Positions 34,901 to 46,592 of a stretch of 64,000 nucleotides of DNA are shown in pieces. Positions within the stretch are counted from its first letter, which is position 1, and each line of letters opens with the position of its first letter. This DNA comes from Uloborus plumipes (lineage: Eukaryota; Arthropoda; Arachnida; Araneae; Uloboridae): contig JAXGGA010001163.1 in NCBI GenBank assembly GCA_038373865.1, positions 102,398 through 166,397 of the forward strand. The letters run 5' to 3'. Under the pieces are notes generated by a model. The model searched no databases. It saw only the letters and a list, made by a program, of their open reading frames with translations, and had not been told where the DNA came from. A program made the translations under genes and the position numbers.

Positions 34901-35075
34901 GTGCTGATATAGGTTTGCCAAGAGTCCCGCTGGCTCTTTCGTCGTATCCTACGAGCTTCAGCACGAGCTCGTTTTAGTGCCACAAGACGAAATTTTTGTG
35001 TGTTGCATTTACGTTTTTGAAACGTTTCCTTTTTATGAACCTGATATTGTTGTTTTTCATCGGATCACAGTTTAT
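31957..35075 (-). mobile_element. 5'-truncated non-LTR retrotransposon (LINE) with RT and RNase H
   Basis: The element reads on the minus strand. Its 3' end is a (CCAA)n tandem tail (seen as TTGG units at 31957-31979), preceded by a short 3' UTR with CTGGCGCAGTATAGCC. The 5' edge is near 35075, within the linker between endonuclease and RT, so the endonuclease part is missing. RNase H after the RT plus a short-repeat tail suggest the I clade or a relative. It lies inside the outer hAT element. Target duplications are not certain. Confidence 0.85.
32182..34776 (-). pseudogene. LINE polyprotein remnant: reverse transcriptase, RNase H, C-terminal CCHC
   Basis: A frame of 724 codons (34776-32602) ends at TAG, and the same frame continues from 32601 to 32182. 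RT motifs in order: [31 protein letters not shown] (catalytic D), [14 protein letters not shown], and FVDD in the place of the usual Y-x-DD. RNase H follows with [28 protein letters not shown] and [10 protein letters not shown]. After the stop comes an ICNTC...HILSDC zinc-knuckle-like end. Upstream, at about 34869, the frame meets a TGA where a tryptophan is expected, preceded by an Arg/Lys-rich linker. With two nonsense changes and no endonuclease the copy is dead but fairly young. Confidence 0.88.
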
Positions 35076-35637
35076 TGTTACGTTCTCATCCCTTAGTTTT
35101 TCTTTTCTGTCACATAGAAATATTTTAACCATTAATCGAAACATTTAAAATCCTTTCAAGCTATATTGTGAGTCAACTAAGAATCAGTTCTTTAGTTATA
35201 GGCTTATATGACTGTAATTTTTTATCCATGCTTACTCTAAGTTAATATTTAGGATTGATGACAAAACCTATGCTAAATTTGATAGTCGATGAATAAAAAA
35301 TGCATCAGTAGAGATGTTCTATTTATTTGTTTTATTTACTTATTTTTTGTAGTTGTTCAGACAAATATTTCAAACCTGACTTGTTAGTAATCCATGTTTT
35401 AATTTTAATGTTATTTGAATCGGTGAGTCAGGATCCTTTAAATTTGATTATATTGTAAAAAAATCCAAGAGTTTTAATATTGTTATGTACTCTTCGTGTA
35501 TTTCCTGAAAATGATTCGATTCAGCTATCATGAACATTACTATAGTTTGAGTACGACCATAGGTAAGCGAGTGGGACCATAACTGGTCAAACAAGAGTGT
35601 ATTCCAGTTTATTTAAGAACATATACATAGGGGAAAG
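35076..35637. other. Outer hAT-like element sequence between nested LINE and pogo copies
   Basis: AT-rich, with no frame or motif recognised. It belongs to the interior of the element 30340-38183. Confidence 0.45.
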
Positions 35638-35639
35638 TA

Positions 35640-37507
35640 CCCCAAAACGGGATAGCTAACTTATTCTTCGCTTTATTTCTTATTGTATACAAGGTACATT
35701 CCAAAGTTTGACGCCATTTAAAAGTATACACCTTTTACATTACTAAAAATACCTTTGTCATATTTGTTCGATATTATTTATGTGGAAAATACTGGTCTCA
35801 AAAAATCTTATACGATCCCGTTTTACCCGACCAAGGGTGGGTAAAACGGGATAGGGAATTGTATGTTATTATTTTCTACTGATTTTACTTTTGATTTAGT
35901 TTTTAGACCAAAAATAGGCTACTTAATTGTAAAGTTGGAAAATTACATAGTACAGAAATCGCATAAAAATGTGTTGTCTTCTTCGTCTGCTTTGGAATAA
36001 GCTTCGTGGGCCCATCACTGGCAGCTCGAGCATTGTATCCAACTTCCTTCTCCAGATTTCGATTCAAGATACAGAACGTTGCAGAAAATACATGCTTCAT
36101 CTTTTTCAGTTTCATCTTCTGAAGACGACGACGTTCAACCTTGGCTAACTGATGATATTTTTTTTCGTTTTTTTATCATGTTACGTCCATTTTCTTCCAT
36201 TTTTGCAAATGATGTTTGTGGGGTTTTTTTTTTTTTTTTCCAGGTTCAGAGCAACATTTTAAAAATTTATGTGCCTGTTTTGCATCTCCACCTGGTTTTC
36301 TTTTAAGCCTCATTTGTTTTGTTTTCGGAACATTCAAGAGACTTTTTTTGGCAGCCCTTTTTTTTCAGCTTTTAAGTTCTTTCTCGTTCTTTTTTTCTTC
36401 TTGTTCTTCTTCTTCCAACTCAAGTTTATATGGGCTTCTTGTTATAAATGCTGTTTTCCCTCTTCTATTATCGTGTTTATTTTGAGGTCTTGGTCCAATC
36501 TCTCATGGTGGAGGTAGAATTTCTTTGGGTGATATAGAAAATGGCAGTGAAGGGCGACAGTATAGTCCAAGTCCTTTGACTCCTGTTGAAGTGAACAGTT
36601 GGATAAGGCCTGCATTTGTGCTAGTGTTAGCGTTGCACTAAGTGATTCTTTCAATACTGTCTCTAGTGGTTGTGATGACAGCAAACTCTTAGATGCTATG
36701 ACTGAATTTGAAGATCCTTCGGATCTGATCTCATTTTGTTGCAGATTTAATGGGTGTTAGGACGTCATGTTCTGAGCATCCAGCAATGGGTGATCTGTTG
36801 GAAGAGAGGAAGCGAAGAGATATTCAGGAAAGACATCTGGGGTTATATGGGAAAATGCCTGTTTTCGTGAACCCATTCACAGCAGTTTCGACAAGAGCTG
36901 CTCGTTAAAATGCTGCATTGAACATATTTCCTACTTCGTAGATAGTAATCCCTTTGTCAACATGGTTGAACATCCACTTGCGAACCTCTAGCTCGCTTCG
37001 TGCTGCTTAAACACATTGAAAAAACATTAATGGTCACACATTGAAAAAACATTAAATCGGTCGGGTAAAACGGGACACATCAAAATTGTATCCCGTTTTG
37101 GGCACCCTAAAAGTATCCCGTTTTGCCCGACCATGATGCTTTTGACAACATAAAGGGCCGACCCCGGAATCGCCACTCACTAGCAATATTTGAGTACATG
37201 AAATTGTTGCTAAAAGAGCTATGAACAAAATACAGTTCTAACCGGAATTGTTCCGAATTACGGAGAACCACAATTCTAGTTGTTCTGCAGTCGAAAAATG
37301 TAAAAAGTAAATAAAAATCTCAATTGAAAACTTTGAAAAAATATTTCTTTGTGAAATACGTGGTTAGAGTTGAGATATTAACTGAGTATGCTGTCATGGC
37401 GGTCGGGAACTAGTTTAGCCTGTCTCCTGCGAGATAGTACCACCAGTCAAGCTCCAACGCCCACTATCCCGTTTTGCCCGCCTATCCCGTTTTGGGCAAC
37501 TTTCCCC
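35640..37507 (-). mobile_element. pogo/Tigger-type DNA transposon, decayed, TSD TA
   Basis: GGGGAAAGTACCCCAAAACG on the left pairs with CGTTTTGGGCAACTTTCCCC on the right; both are bordered by TA. CCCGTTTTGCCCGACC-like repeats lie further in. Minus-strand translation between about 37010 and 36280 gives decayed pogo-family transposase C-terminus: EVRKWMFNHVDKGITIY, then ETAVNGFTKTGIFPYNP, then a SPYKLELEEEE segment. Stops and frame breaks are frequent. The N-terminal DNA-binding part was not found. Confidence 0.75.
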
Positions 37508-38337
37508 TACATTAAAATTGAAAGTTTATGAAAATACCATAGCTGTAAAAGTGACATTTTTAAGTTCTAACACCTTTAGGATTTGTTTTTCCATGAACAA
37601 AATGCAACATTTGTATCCAAATTAAAAAAGAAAAAAACCCTCTAAGCGTGCTCATATCTAATCATTTACCTTATGCGCTCCTTAATTTGATAAAGGCTTT
37701 CAGAAAGTCATGGTGCAGACGGCCGAAAAATTTAGGGGAAGAGAGGGTTTTTTTTTTAAGCATATGTGCTCTTTTTCTTTTTGAGTGTAGTCCCATAATG
37801 TTTGAGTAGCTGCGTCGCCTTGAGGCGTGACACTTTTGATGTGATGAACATTTTCAGTGTCCGAAAATGGCAAAATAGAACTAGCTTAACATGAGTGATG
37901 CATAGAAAGTCAGTCGTCTGTGCAAAATATTGTTATTATTATTACATTGATCGCTTAAGGCTGGTGTAGCATTTAAAATATAAAATCTATTATATGTATC
38001 AAATAAAATGAGATAATTTTGCAATGCAAGTTTGTATTCATTAAATTAAATATTATTTTACGCCACTCAGCATTAGTCTACTAACAGTTGTTTCCTTCAT
38101 TTTATCTTTGTAAGCATTACTGGGGATTGGGGAAACGTATAATTGCGGGCCCACCCACTAAATTAAGGCATGAGCCGCCACTGAACAAAGTTCAATTTCA
38201 AGTGTTTTAAAATGGCCCCTATCCATGAAAATTTTTCACTTGTATTTTAAATAAAATTATAGTTCAGTTTCAAGTTGTTGAAACTTTGAGAAATTGAGAT
38301 TATAGCCTACACTTTGTTGGGGCCCCAGACCCACAAA

Positions 38338-39942
38338 CAGGGCTGGATTTACGCACAAGCTGAATAAGCTATAGCTTAGGACTACACTTTGTTGGTACTC
38401 CATCGTACCAACTCCCTAAATAATTCATCATTCGTTCCTGAAAAATCAAAAATGCACGGAAAAAAGATATTTTCTAGTGCTTCTTGAAAAGCTTGAACAT
38501 TTGAAAAAATGTTATGAGTCTTTAGTTTCAAAATTTAACAAATTCAGGGGGCGATACCAAGATATTCCAAATGTGCAGTCCTTGCAGTCCTTTGCATCAA
38601 AAATGTAAATCATGATTGTCATGCTTTTGTTACTCACATTTGTTGAGATCAGTTGCAAATGTATAGGTTTGGGGGACAACCGCAATATATTTTTGTATTC
38701 TCATTGGGGGCTATTTGCAATTGCAGTATGGTAAATCCGAGACTGCTAGAGATAATTTTTTGTGACCCACATGTTTCTGATTTCAGTGTTATGCTCGTCT
38801 GCGGATTGGGGGAATTATCAAAAACAAACATCAGACATCCGAACCCCAGACCTCCAAAACTTCGGACAATCCGTACTGTTTGTGAAGTGAAGGGTTAAAA
38901 TCATAATTGGGAAAAAAGAAAAATCAATAACTACGATCAAAAGTTAAGCTTTTTTCTTTCTTCCTTTTTCTAATGACAGCTACTTTAGCAAACATTTGAA
39001 TAAAATGAATAATACAGGTCCGTACCTTGTTATGTGGCTACACTTGGGTTTTGCACTATGTATCCGGCTCTCCCCTACTCTCATAAAAATACAACAGCTG
39101 GCGCGATCATACAGTGTACAAGTACATCATACCGATACATATAAACATTGGCATTAAGTACACTTGTTTTGTACTTCTTGAAACTGCACGTACAGACTTA
39201 CAACGAAATTCTAGCCACTATGTCCACTGTAGATGTGAAATTAAATATTCATGTTCCATCAGAGATAGAATTGCTTTATTAACTTAAAACAAATATTTTC
39301 AAATCACGAATGAGAACAAGAGTTCAAAAAGACCACCCGATAAATACGAACTTTTCGGAATCCGAACAGAGCTTAGCCCCAATTAGTTCTCACCCACCCC
39401 CCTTCGGAGGTTCTACTCTGTTTCAAAAGTTGTTACGAGCAAGTGACAACTATCTTTTCTGTCCCCCAGCTCTTCCTCTCTGTCGATTAATTTCAGCGAT
39501 TTTCCGATCCCAAAGCCATTTTTGTTTTTGTTAATCTAAATTGGCAAAAGAGTCTAAAACCCAAAAAAATGTTTGCCTGCCTGTTTTTTTCCTGATATTT
39601 TTGTTGTGCCAATTAGTCCTTATAAGACTTCAAATTGTAGAACTTTATATGCATTTTCCGAAAAAATTGCCCCTAAAGTTGTAAATACTCTATACCCCAT
39701 TTACTGGAAGATTTCTGCAATACTCTCCTTATACTCTGAACCTTTCAAGACTAATCAAGAAAAAAGAAAAGACACAAAACAGAAGGATTGAAAGAAAAAA
39801 CGCAAATGTGCAAAGCATGGAGCAGACACTTATGGGGGGGGGGGGAGTGGTAGAAAAAAGAATCAAATGGCCTTCTTGAATATTTTAGGGGGCCCCATAC
39901 CAGAAATGGCTTAGGGCCCCGTTGAGTCTAAATCCGGCCATG
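38338..39942. mobile_element. hAT-like element with CA(G/T)GGC(T/C)GGATTTA ends
   Basis: CAGGGCTGGATTTA at the left and TAAATCCGGCCATG at the right are inverted repeats, with GCTTAGG/GGGCCCC blocks inside both. I could not find a convincing 8-bp duplication. Just left, 38304-38337 (CTACACTTTGTTGGGGCCCC) looks like the interior of another copy of the same family, so the insertion may be within or beside an older copy. Reading frames at 39310-39791 carry no recognisable domain. Confidence 0.6.
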
Positions 39943-40071
39943 TACTTTGTAATTGCACTTTATTTTAGAATTGAAATAGAATTTTTTGAATTAGTCATTT
40001 TCGAGAAATTAATTTTTAACATTAGAGCGTTAGCAGGTCTCTCTGTAAATTAAGCATAAAGTTTCAATATA

Positions 40072-40702
40072 CAGTAGCCCCTCGTTACATCGCGCCTCGT
40101 TATATCGCTCATTCGGATATATCGCTCTTTTGTTTTGTCTCAAAAAAAAAAAAAAAAAAAATTAGTTCGACACCATTTTTGAGAAAATATGTAAGGTGCT
40201 CAGAAAAGGTCTCTTTCTCATTTATTTTTGTCATCAATGAACAAAACGAAAGTTCTTCTATTCTTCTGAATTCGCTGAAAAGAAGCAGCAAATTCCTGTC
40301 ACCCAAACTTGCATACTGCAGAGACAGTTTGGAAACTACTGAACACTTTCTTTTGTACTGATACAATGAATTACACGCATCTGGTAAGTGTCAAGAAAAC
40401 ACACGCCCCTTCTCTGACTGCCTTTTAGTAGTTCTTATTTCACCAAAACAATAGGTTAATTTTATGTCTGTATACATATTTTTCAAGACCTGCACATTGT
40501 AACAACAATTGCGGTAAGTTGTATTTTTTTGTAACTTTTGACTGAAAAAATTATCCAATGTTCGAATAAATGAATTGCACGTATAATTTACTTGCATGCT
40601 GGATAGAAAACTATTTTTAATGACCTCGGTTATATCGCGCTTTCGGATATATATCGCGCTTTTTTCTTGTCCCCGAAAAGCGCGATATAAGAGGGGTTAC
40701 TG
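40072..40702. mobile_element. pogo/Tigger-type MITE, 631 bp, TSD TA
   Basis: CAGTAGCCCCTCGTTACATC and GATATAAGAGGGGTTACTG are inverted repeats, bordered by TA at 40070-40071 and 40703-40704. TATATCGCGCTTTCGGATAT-type repeats occur near both ends. The short frames inside do not resemble transposase. Confidence 0.8.
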
Positions 40703-40829
40703 TATTAGTATAAAAACAAAACAAATCGCGTAAAGCTAGATCACAAAGTTTTCTTTTAAAGTATAAAACCTCAAATTAGGTCAAGTAAAAGTATACATTT
40801 TCAGTAATATAACTAGAATTAAAACTCAA

Positions 40830-41245
40830 GTAGCATCAACTCATCGGATGTCGCTCGGCCGATCATCGAACTCATCGAAAACTGATCCCGTAAGGCGCGA
40901 TGACATCGTTCCGATCAGTATCCGAGCACGGTTTTCGATGAGCTACTTTTCATCGGAAAGCGATATCATTCGGATCAACTTTCCCGATGAAAATAAGCCG
41001 AGCATCCAAAATTGATCCTAAATTCATCGGCACGGCACTGCACTGCTCGCAAATTGCTCCAAATCTCATCGTATTTCGAGCAAAACTCATCGGATTTTGC
41101 TGCTCGGATTCTGTTTGGCCGATGGGACATATTGGAGGAGAAATTCCCGATGAGAACTCATCGAATCCGATCATCGGCCGAGGAGAATTTCATCTGGTTT
41201 CGATGAATGCCGATCATCGGCCGATGAGATTATGCTGCCAGGGAA
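40830..41245. repeat. Element dense in CATCGG/CCGATG motifs
   Basis: Over about 415 bp the hexamer CATCGG, its complement CCGATG and close variants recur many times in both orientations (for example GGCCGATCATCG and GATCATCGGCCGATGAG). The borders GTAGCATCAACTCATCGG and CCGATGAGATTATGCTGCC are imperfect inverted repeats. This suggests a DNA transposon with multiple transposase-binding repeats. The superfamily is unknown and the target duplication not seen. Confidence 0.6.
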
Positions 41246-41655
41246 CGTTTCATTTTTCAGTTATTGCAAAAAAAAAAAAAAAAAAAACATGAGAAAAGTG
41301 TTGTCATAAAAAAAGTGTCAGCTGGAAAAAAGAAATGCAGCTCTCAAATAATTATTTACCGCTTCCTTTTGTTTGGAAAATAACGCAGTTTCAGTGGCAG
41401 ATTATCAGGCTTGGGGTTAATCGCAACAAGGTTTTTTTTTTTTTTTTTTTTGGGGGGGGGGTCATTTGTCCAATAGAAAACGAAATAAAACATTTATCAC
41501 GTGCTTTTGTATGCCTTCGGAGCTCATGAGGTGGTGATGGGTCCTCACAACTGTGGCAGGGTAAGGGTTAATCCGTCACTGGAACTCCACAGTTTCAGAA
41601 TGAGTTGAATCAGACTGTCTAATTCCTAGGGTAAAATACGCTAAAAATGTATTAA

Positions 41656-41879
41656 CCCATTAATGCCTGACTTTTTTTCTCCAAAGATATATTTTGTATA
41701 CTGGATACACGGCTACAGAACACACTTTACAATGGTTATGTGCTGCAATCTGTTAATAATGAATTGAAACAATACCAAAGAAAAAATTGAACACTATTAT
41801 TTGGTTTAGATGTTCGTTTTTGGTCAATTCAGACACTTTTTGGACTGTCACTAAAAAAGGGACGCTAGGCATTAATGGG
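41656..41879. mobile_element. piggyBac-like MITE, 224 bp, TSD TTAA
   Basis: CCCATTAATGCCT and AGGCATTAATGGG are perfect inverted repeats, flanked by TTAA (41652-41655 and 41880-41883). Copies with the same ends are at 48075-48801 and 53941-54443. The right half is duplicated in tandem just downstream. Confidence 0.88.
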
Positions 41880-42043
41880 TTAAAAATAGTATATCTGCCA
41901 TTGAATTGAAACAATACCAAAGAAAAAATTGAACACTATTATTTGGTTTAGATGTTCATTTTTGGTCAATTCAAACACTTTTTGGACTGTCACTAAAAAA
42001 GGGACGCTAGGCATTAATGGGTTAAAAATAGTATATCTGCCAT
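41760..42043 (+). repeat. 142-bp tandem duplication covering the right end of a TTAA MITE
   Basis: 41760-41901 and 41902-42043 are nearly identical, with two G/A differences noticed. Each ends GTATATCTGCCA. The unit includes the right half of the MITE plus 17 bp of flank, so it arose after insertion. Confidence 0.85.
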
Positions 42044-42045
42044 GC

Positions 42046-42141
42046 AATACAGCACCAGCTCGTTTGTTCCATCCATTGACTGCAGTTTCGTGCTTGTTAT
42101 GCACTCATCAGCATGGAATAGGAATGAAACGAGCTGGGGGC
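42046..42141. repeat. Imperfect palindromic dispersed repeat (GACTGCAGTTTCGTGC family), copy 1
   Basis: CCAGCTCGTTT and AAACGAGCTGG frame a core with GACTGCAGTTTCGTGCTTG and CACTCATCAGCATGGAATAG. The same core occurs at 50046-50880 (split by insertions) and reversed at 51221-51310. Three copies make a family. Origin unknown. Confidence 0.65.
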
Positions 42142-43003
42142 AAAAATCCTCTTATAGAGCAAAGAGTGCGAACAGAAACTGGTAGCTAATGTGAAAATTA
42201 GATTACCAGCGAGCAACCGCACTTGGCACGGTACAACTCGGAAATTCTGAGGCAAAGCTTAGGTATAAGCTCCCGTACTTTCATATTTGGGTCCCGTGGC
42301 TCCTCACATTTTTTGTGCCCCCCATTGAGAAATCCTGCTCTAGGAATCTGCCTGTTTTCTAAAAAAAATAAAAGAAATGTGGGGGAAAAAAAGAATTTTG
42401 ACTTCTCGAATTCAAATCATGTTTTTCACAAAGACGAATTGCGATAAGTTTGTCCTGTACGTTCGAAAGCACATAACCCAAAATATCTATATCTATAAAA
42501 ATGAGTGTATGTATACTTGTTCTCTATACAAATCCACAGTTTTCGTCAGATTTTAATCAAACTTGACACAGAGGTTCCTTGATGCCCTAGAATTCTCATA
42601 GGCAGGGTCTTGAAATTTAAAAAAATCTAAAAAGCTCAAATTCAAGTTTTTTTCAAAAAATGACCCTTTTATAGAAATCTAGCCTATTATTAGGCCTATT
42701 TTTTTAATCGACATGAGCCTTTAGGTTACAAATTGATAAAATTTATGGTATTTAAATATTAGCATTTCCCAACAAAGATTAAAATTAAAACAATGAATTT
42801 TCATTTCAAGGCTCACCTATTTCATTTTACCATGAAATAAGTCAAAAACAATTAAACTGCTTTTTTTTTCTTTTCAACTGATAGAGATAAACCTTTAAAG
42901 CGAGAAAGTAATTTATTTCTGATTTATCAACCTTTCTACCTCGAGACTCGGAAACAACGAATAAGAAAAACATAAATTTTTGAATTGTAAGTATATTTAG
43001 CTA

Positions 43004-44919
<1,916 letters not shown>

Positions 44920-44934
44920 TACCACTCTGCAAAA

Positions 44935-45284
44935 ATGCCTCCGAAGAAACGGAAAGCAATAGGACAAGTTCATCCTTTGGCAAAAAAAAAAAAAAAAAAA
45001 GACTGAAAAACGTGAAAATGAGTCCTAAGGAGAGAAATCGAAGACTAGCGACAGTGCACATTAAAGATATGACGACTAGAGCATTAGAAAGCAATGAGCA
45101 GCGTGAGTATCGTCTAAGAGATTTAAGAGATAGAGCAACTAGATCGAGACAATCGGAGACAGTGAGTCAGCGTCAGTTTCGTCTAAAAGAACAAGAGAGA
45201 ACTACTACATCAAGACTAAATTTATTTATTCTTGCGCCAGAAGGTGAAACTAAGAACGTTGTTTATAAACAAGTTTTGCGTTAA
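44935..45284 (+). pseudogene. Helitron Rep/helicase remnant (N-terminal repeats fused to extreme C-terminus)
   Basis: An ATG at 44935 opens MPPKKRKAIGQ, then a 19-base A-run shifts the frame. From 45012 the frame reads Arg/Glu-rich repeats (NEQREYRLRDLRDRATRSRQ, VSQRQFRLKEQ) typical of the N-terminal region of arthropod Helitron proteins. It then passes straight to LFILAPEGETKNVVYKQVLR and stop, which resembles the last residues of Helitron helicases. The Rep catalytic and helicase domains are absent, so this is an internal-deletion derivative. Confidence 0.7.
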
Positions 45285-45360
45285 ATTTATATTAGAATTT
45301 TTTGAGAAGCTAAAGTTTTATATTAATACGCACCCGGGCAACGCCCGGTATAAAGCTAGT

Positions 45361-45966
45361 AAATAGATAAAATATAATAAATCAAATATGTCAACATAAA
45401 TAAAACATACTTCATGTGATACTATATTTATGTACTTTACTACTCATACTGCTTGAAAACACTTTTTAAAATATATTATTCGAAAAAAGTCAACACGAAA
45501 ACTAAACTTTCAAATTAATAGCAATTGGCCACCTTATAACAATTATTGGCCATTTAAAAAAATTAATGTTATACTGTTTTATTCATATATATGAATATAT
45601 TATACCTTTATATGAATGTATATATTATACAATTATATCTATATAATATTATACCACTATATAAGCATTATACTATTATATAAACAGATTATGTCATTAT
45701 ACCATTATGAAGGTATTATACCCTTAATTGAATACATTTTCGATTCATTAAATATATTATACTATTATAGCATTGAATATATTTCTCCATCTTTGTTTTA
45801 CATTTTTCCCCTTCTCCTTACTTGTTTTTGTCTTCTTAAAAGCATTTTCTTTCCGTACGACTGCTTGTCCATCCCGTTTTCTTTTCTTTTTTCTTTGCAC
45901 ACTCTTTTCGATGCTTGTCTTGTTCTGCAATAGATGCTTCAAAGATTCCAATAATTTTTTAATTTG
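45361..45966. other. AT-rich sequence with degenerate ATTATAC repeats
   Basis: Around 45590-45775, TATTATAC/ATTATA units recur irregularly. No gene recognised. Confidence 0.5.
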
Positions 45967-46205
45967 AAATTAATGCTTTTTGAAAATTCCTGCTTTGAAC
46001 TGGCTTTGATACTAAGCACCTGATATAAACGAATGGCAAACGTTGCTATTGCCTGATATAAACTATAAAAGCATTACTATCATTTTCTCTGAGATTTACG
46101 TAAAATTTGCGAAGAAGTTCTGGAGAGAGAGAGAGAGAGAACATAGTAATTGCCCAGTCTGACCCAAAGTAATGCATTTTCTGTGTTCTATTAAATTTTG
46201 AGAAA
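45967..46205 (+). repeat. Dispersed repeat, copy 2 of 2
   Basis: Homologous to 17438-17645, with blocks in the same order. A (GA)n run at 46121-46140 is specific to this copy. Confidence 0.65.
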
Positions 46206-46492
46206 TGGACTTAACGAGTTTTTTTCCCAAACAATTCAATTAAAACTATAAGTGTTCGTTAAGATCTATCTTCGCAGTTCCGAAATTTCATTCAGTGTCT
46301 ATGCTAAATCGGGAAAGTCGCAATTGACGAATTCATCACCTTTTGAAACAATTGAGCTTGAAATATGCACCGGAGCCAATCGTCGCTGACAAAGCGTTGT
46401 CTGATGGTTAATCAAAACCCGTGGAATTTCAAACTTTTAGTCAGCTGAAAATTTGCCTGGGTAAAACAATGGGCGCATTTAAAGTTGAAAAG

Positions 46493-46499
46493 TATATAA
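46493..46499 (+). promoter_or_regulatory. TATA box of the secreted-protein gene
   Basis: TATATAA lies 100 bp before the ATG at 46593, which allows a transcription start near 46520-46530 and a 5' UTR of about 65-75 nt. Confidence 0.65.
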
Positions 46500-46592
46500 G
46501 GCTGGTCAATGCTTGCAGCAAACACCGCTCACTGCTTACTGTTTAGTATTTCACCTTCCAATTTCATCGAATATCGTTGTTCCAGTTTCATC

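Larger units (their letters stand above)
30340..38183. mobile_element. Outer hAT-like element, 7.8 kb with nested insertions, TSD AACAAAGT
   Basis: Left end CAGGGGCGGC and right end GCCGCCACTG are inverted repeats with one mismatch, and both ends continue into a GGGTGGGCC-type block. A perfect 8-bp duplication AACAAAGT occurs at 30332-30339 and 38184-38191. Inside are a younger hAT MITE (30636-31487), a LINE (31957-35075) and a pogo-like element (35640-37507). Removing these leaves about 2 kb of element-own sequence without recognisable transposase. Confidence 0.8.

Noticed and set aside
31940..35090. LINE target-site duplication (TTATTGTT near 31939 and 35064)
   Set aside because: The left copy is not adjacent to the (CCAA)n tail, with about 10 bases between, so the match may be chance in AT-rich DNA.
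36079..36517. Phe/Ser-rich plus-strand frames
   Set aside because: They are antisense to the decayed pogo transposase C-terminus, whose Lys/Glu-rich run reads as Phe/Ser/Leu on the other strand.
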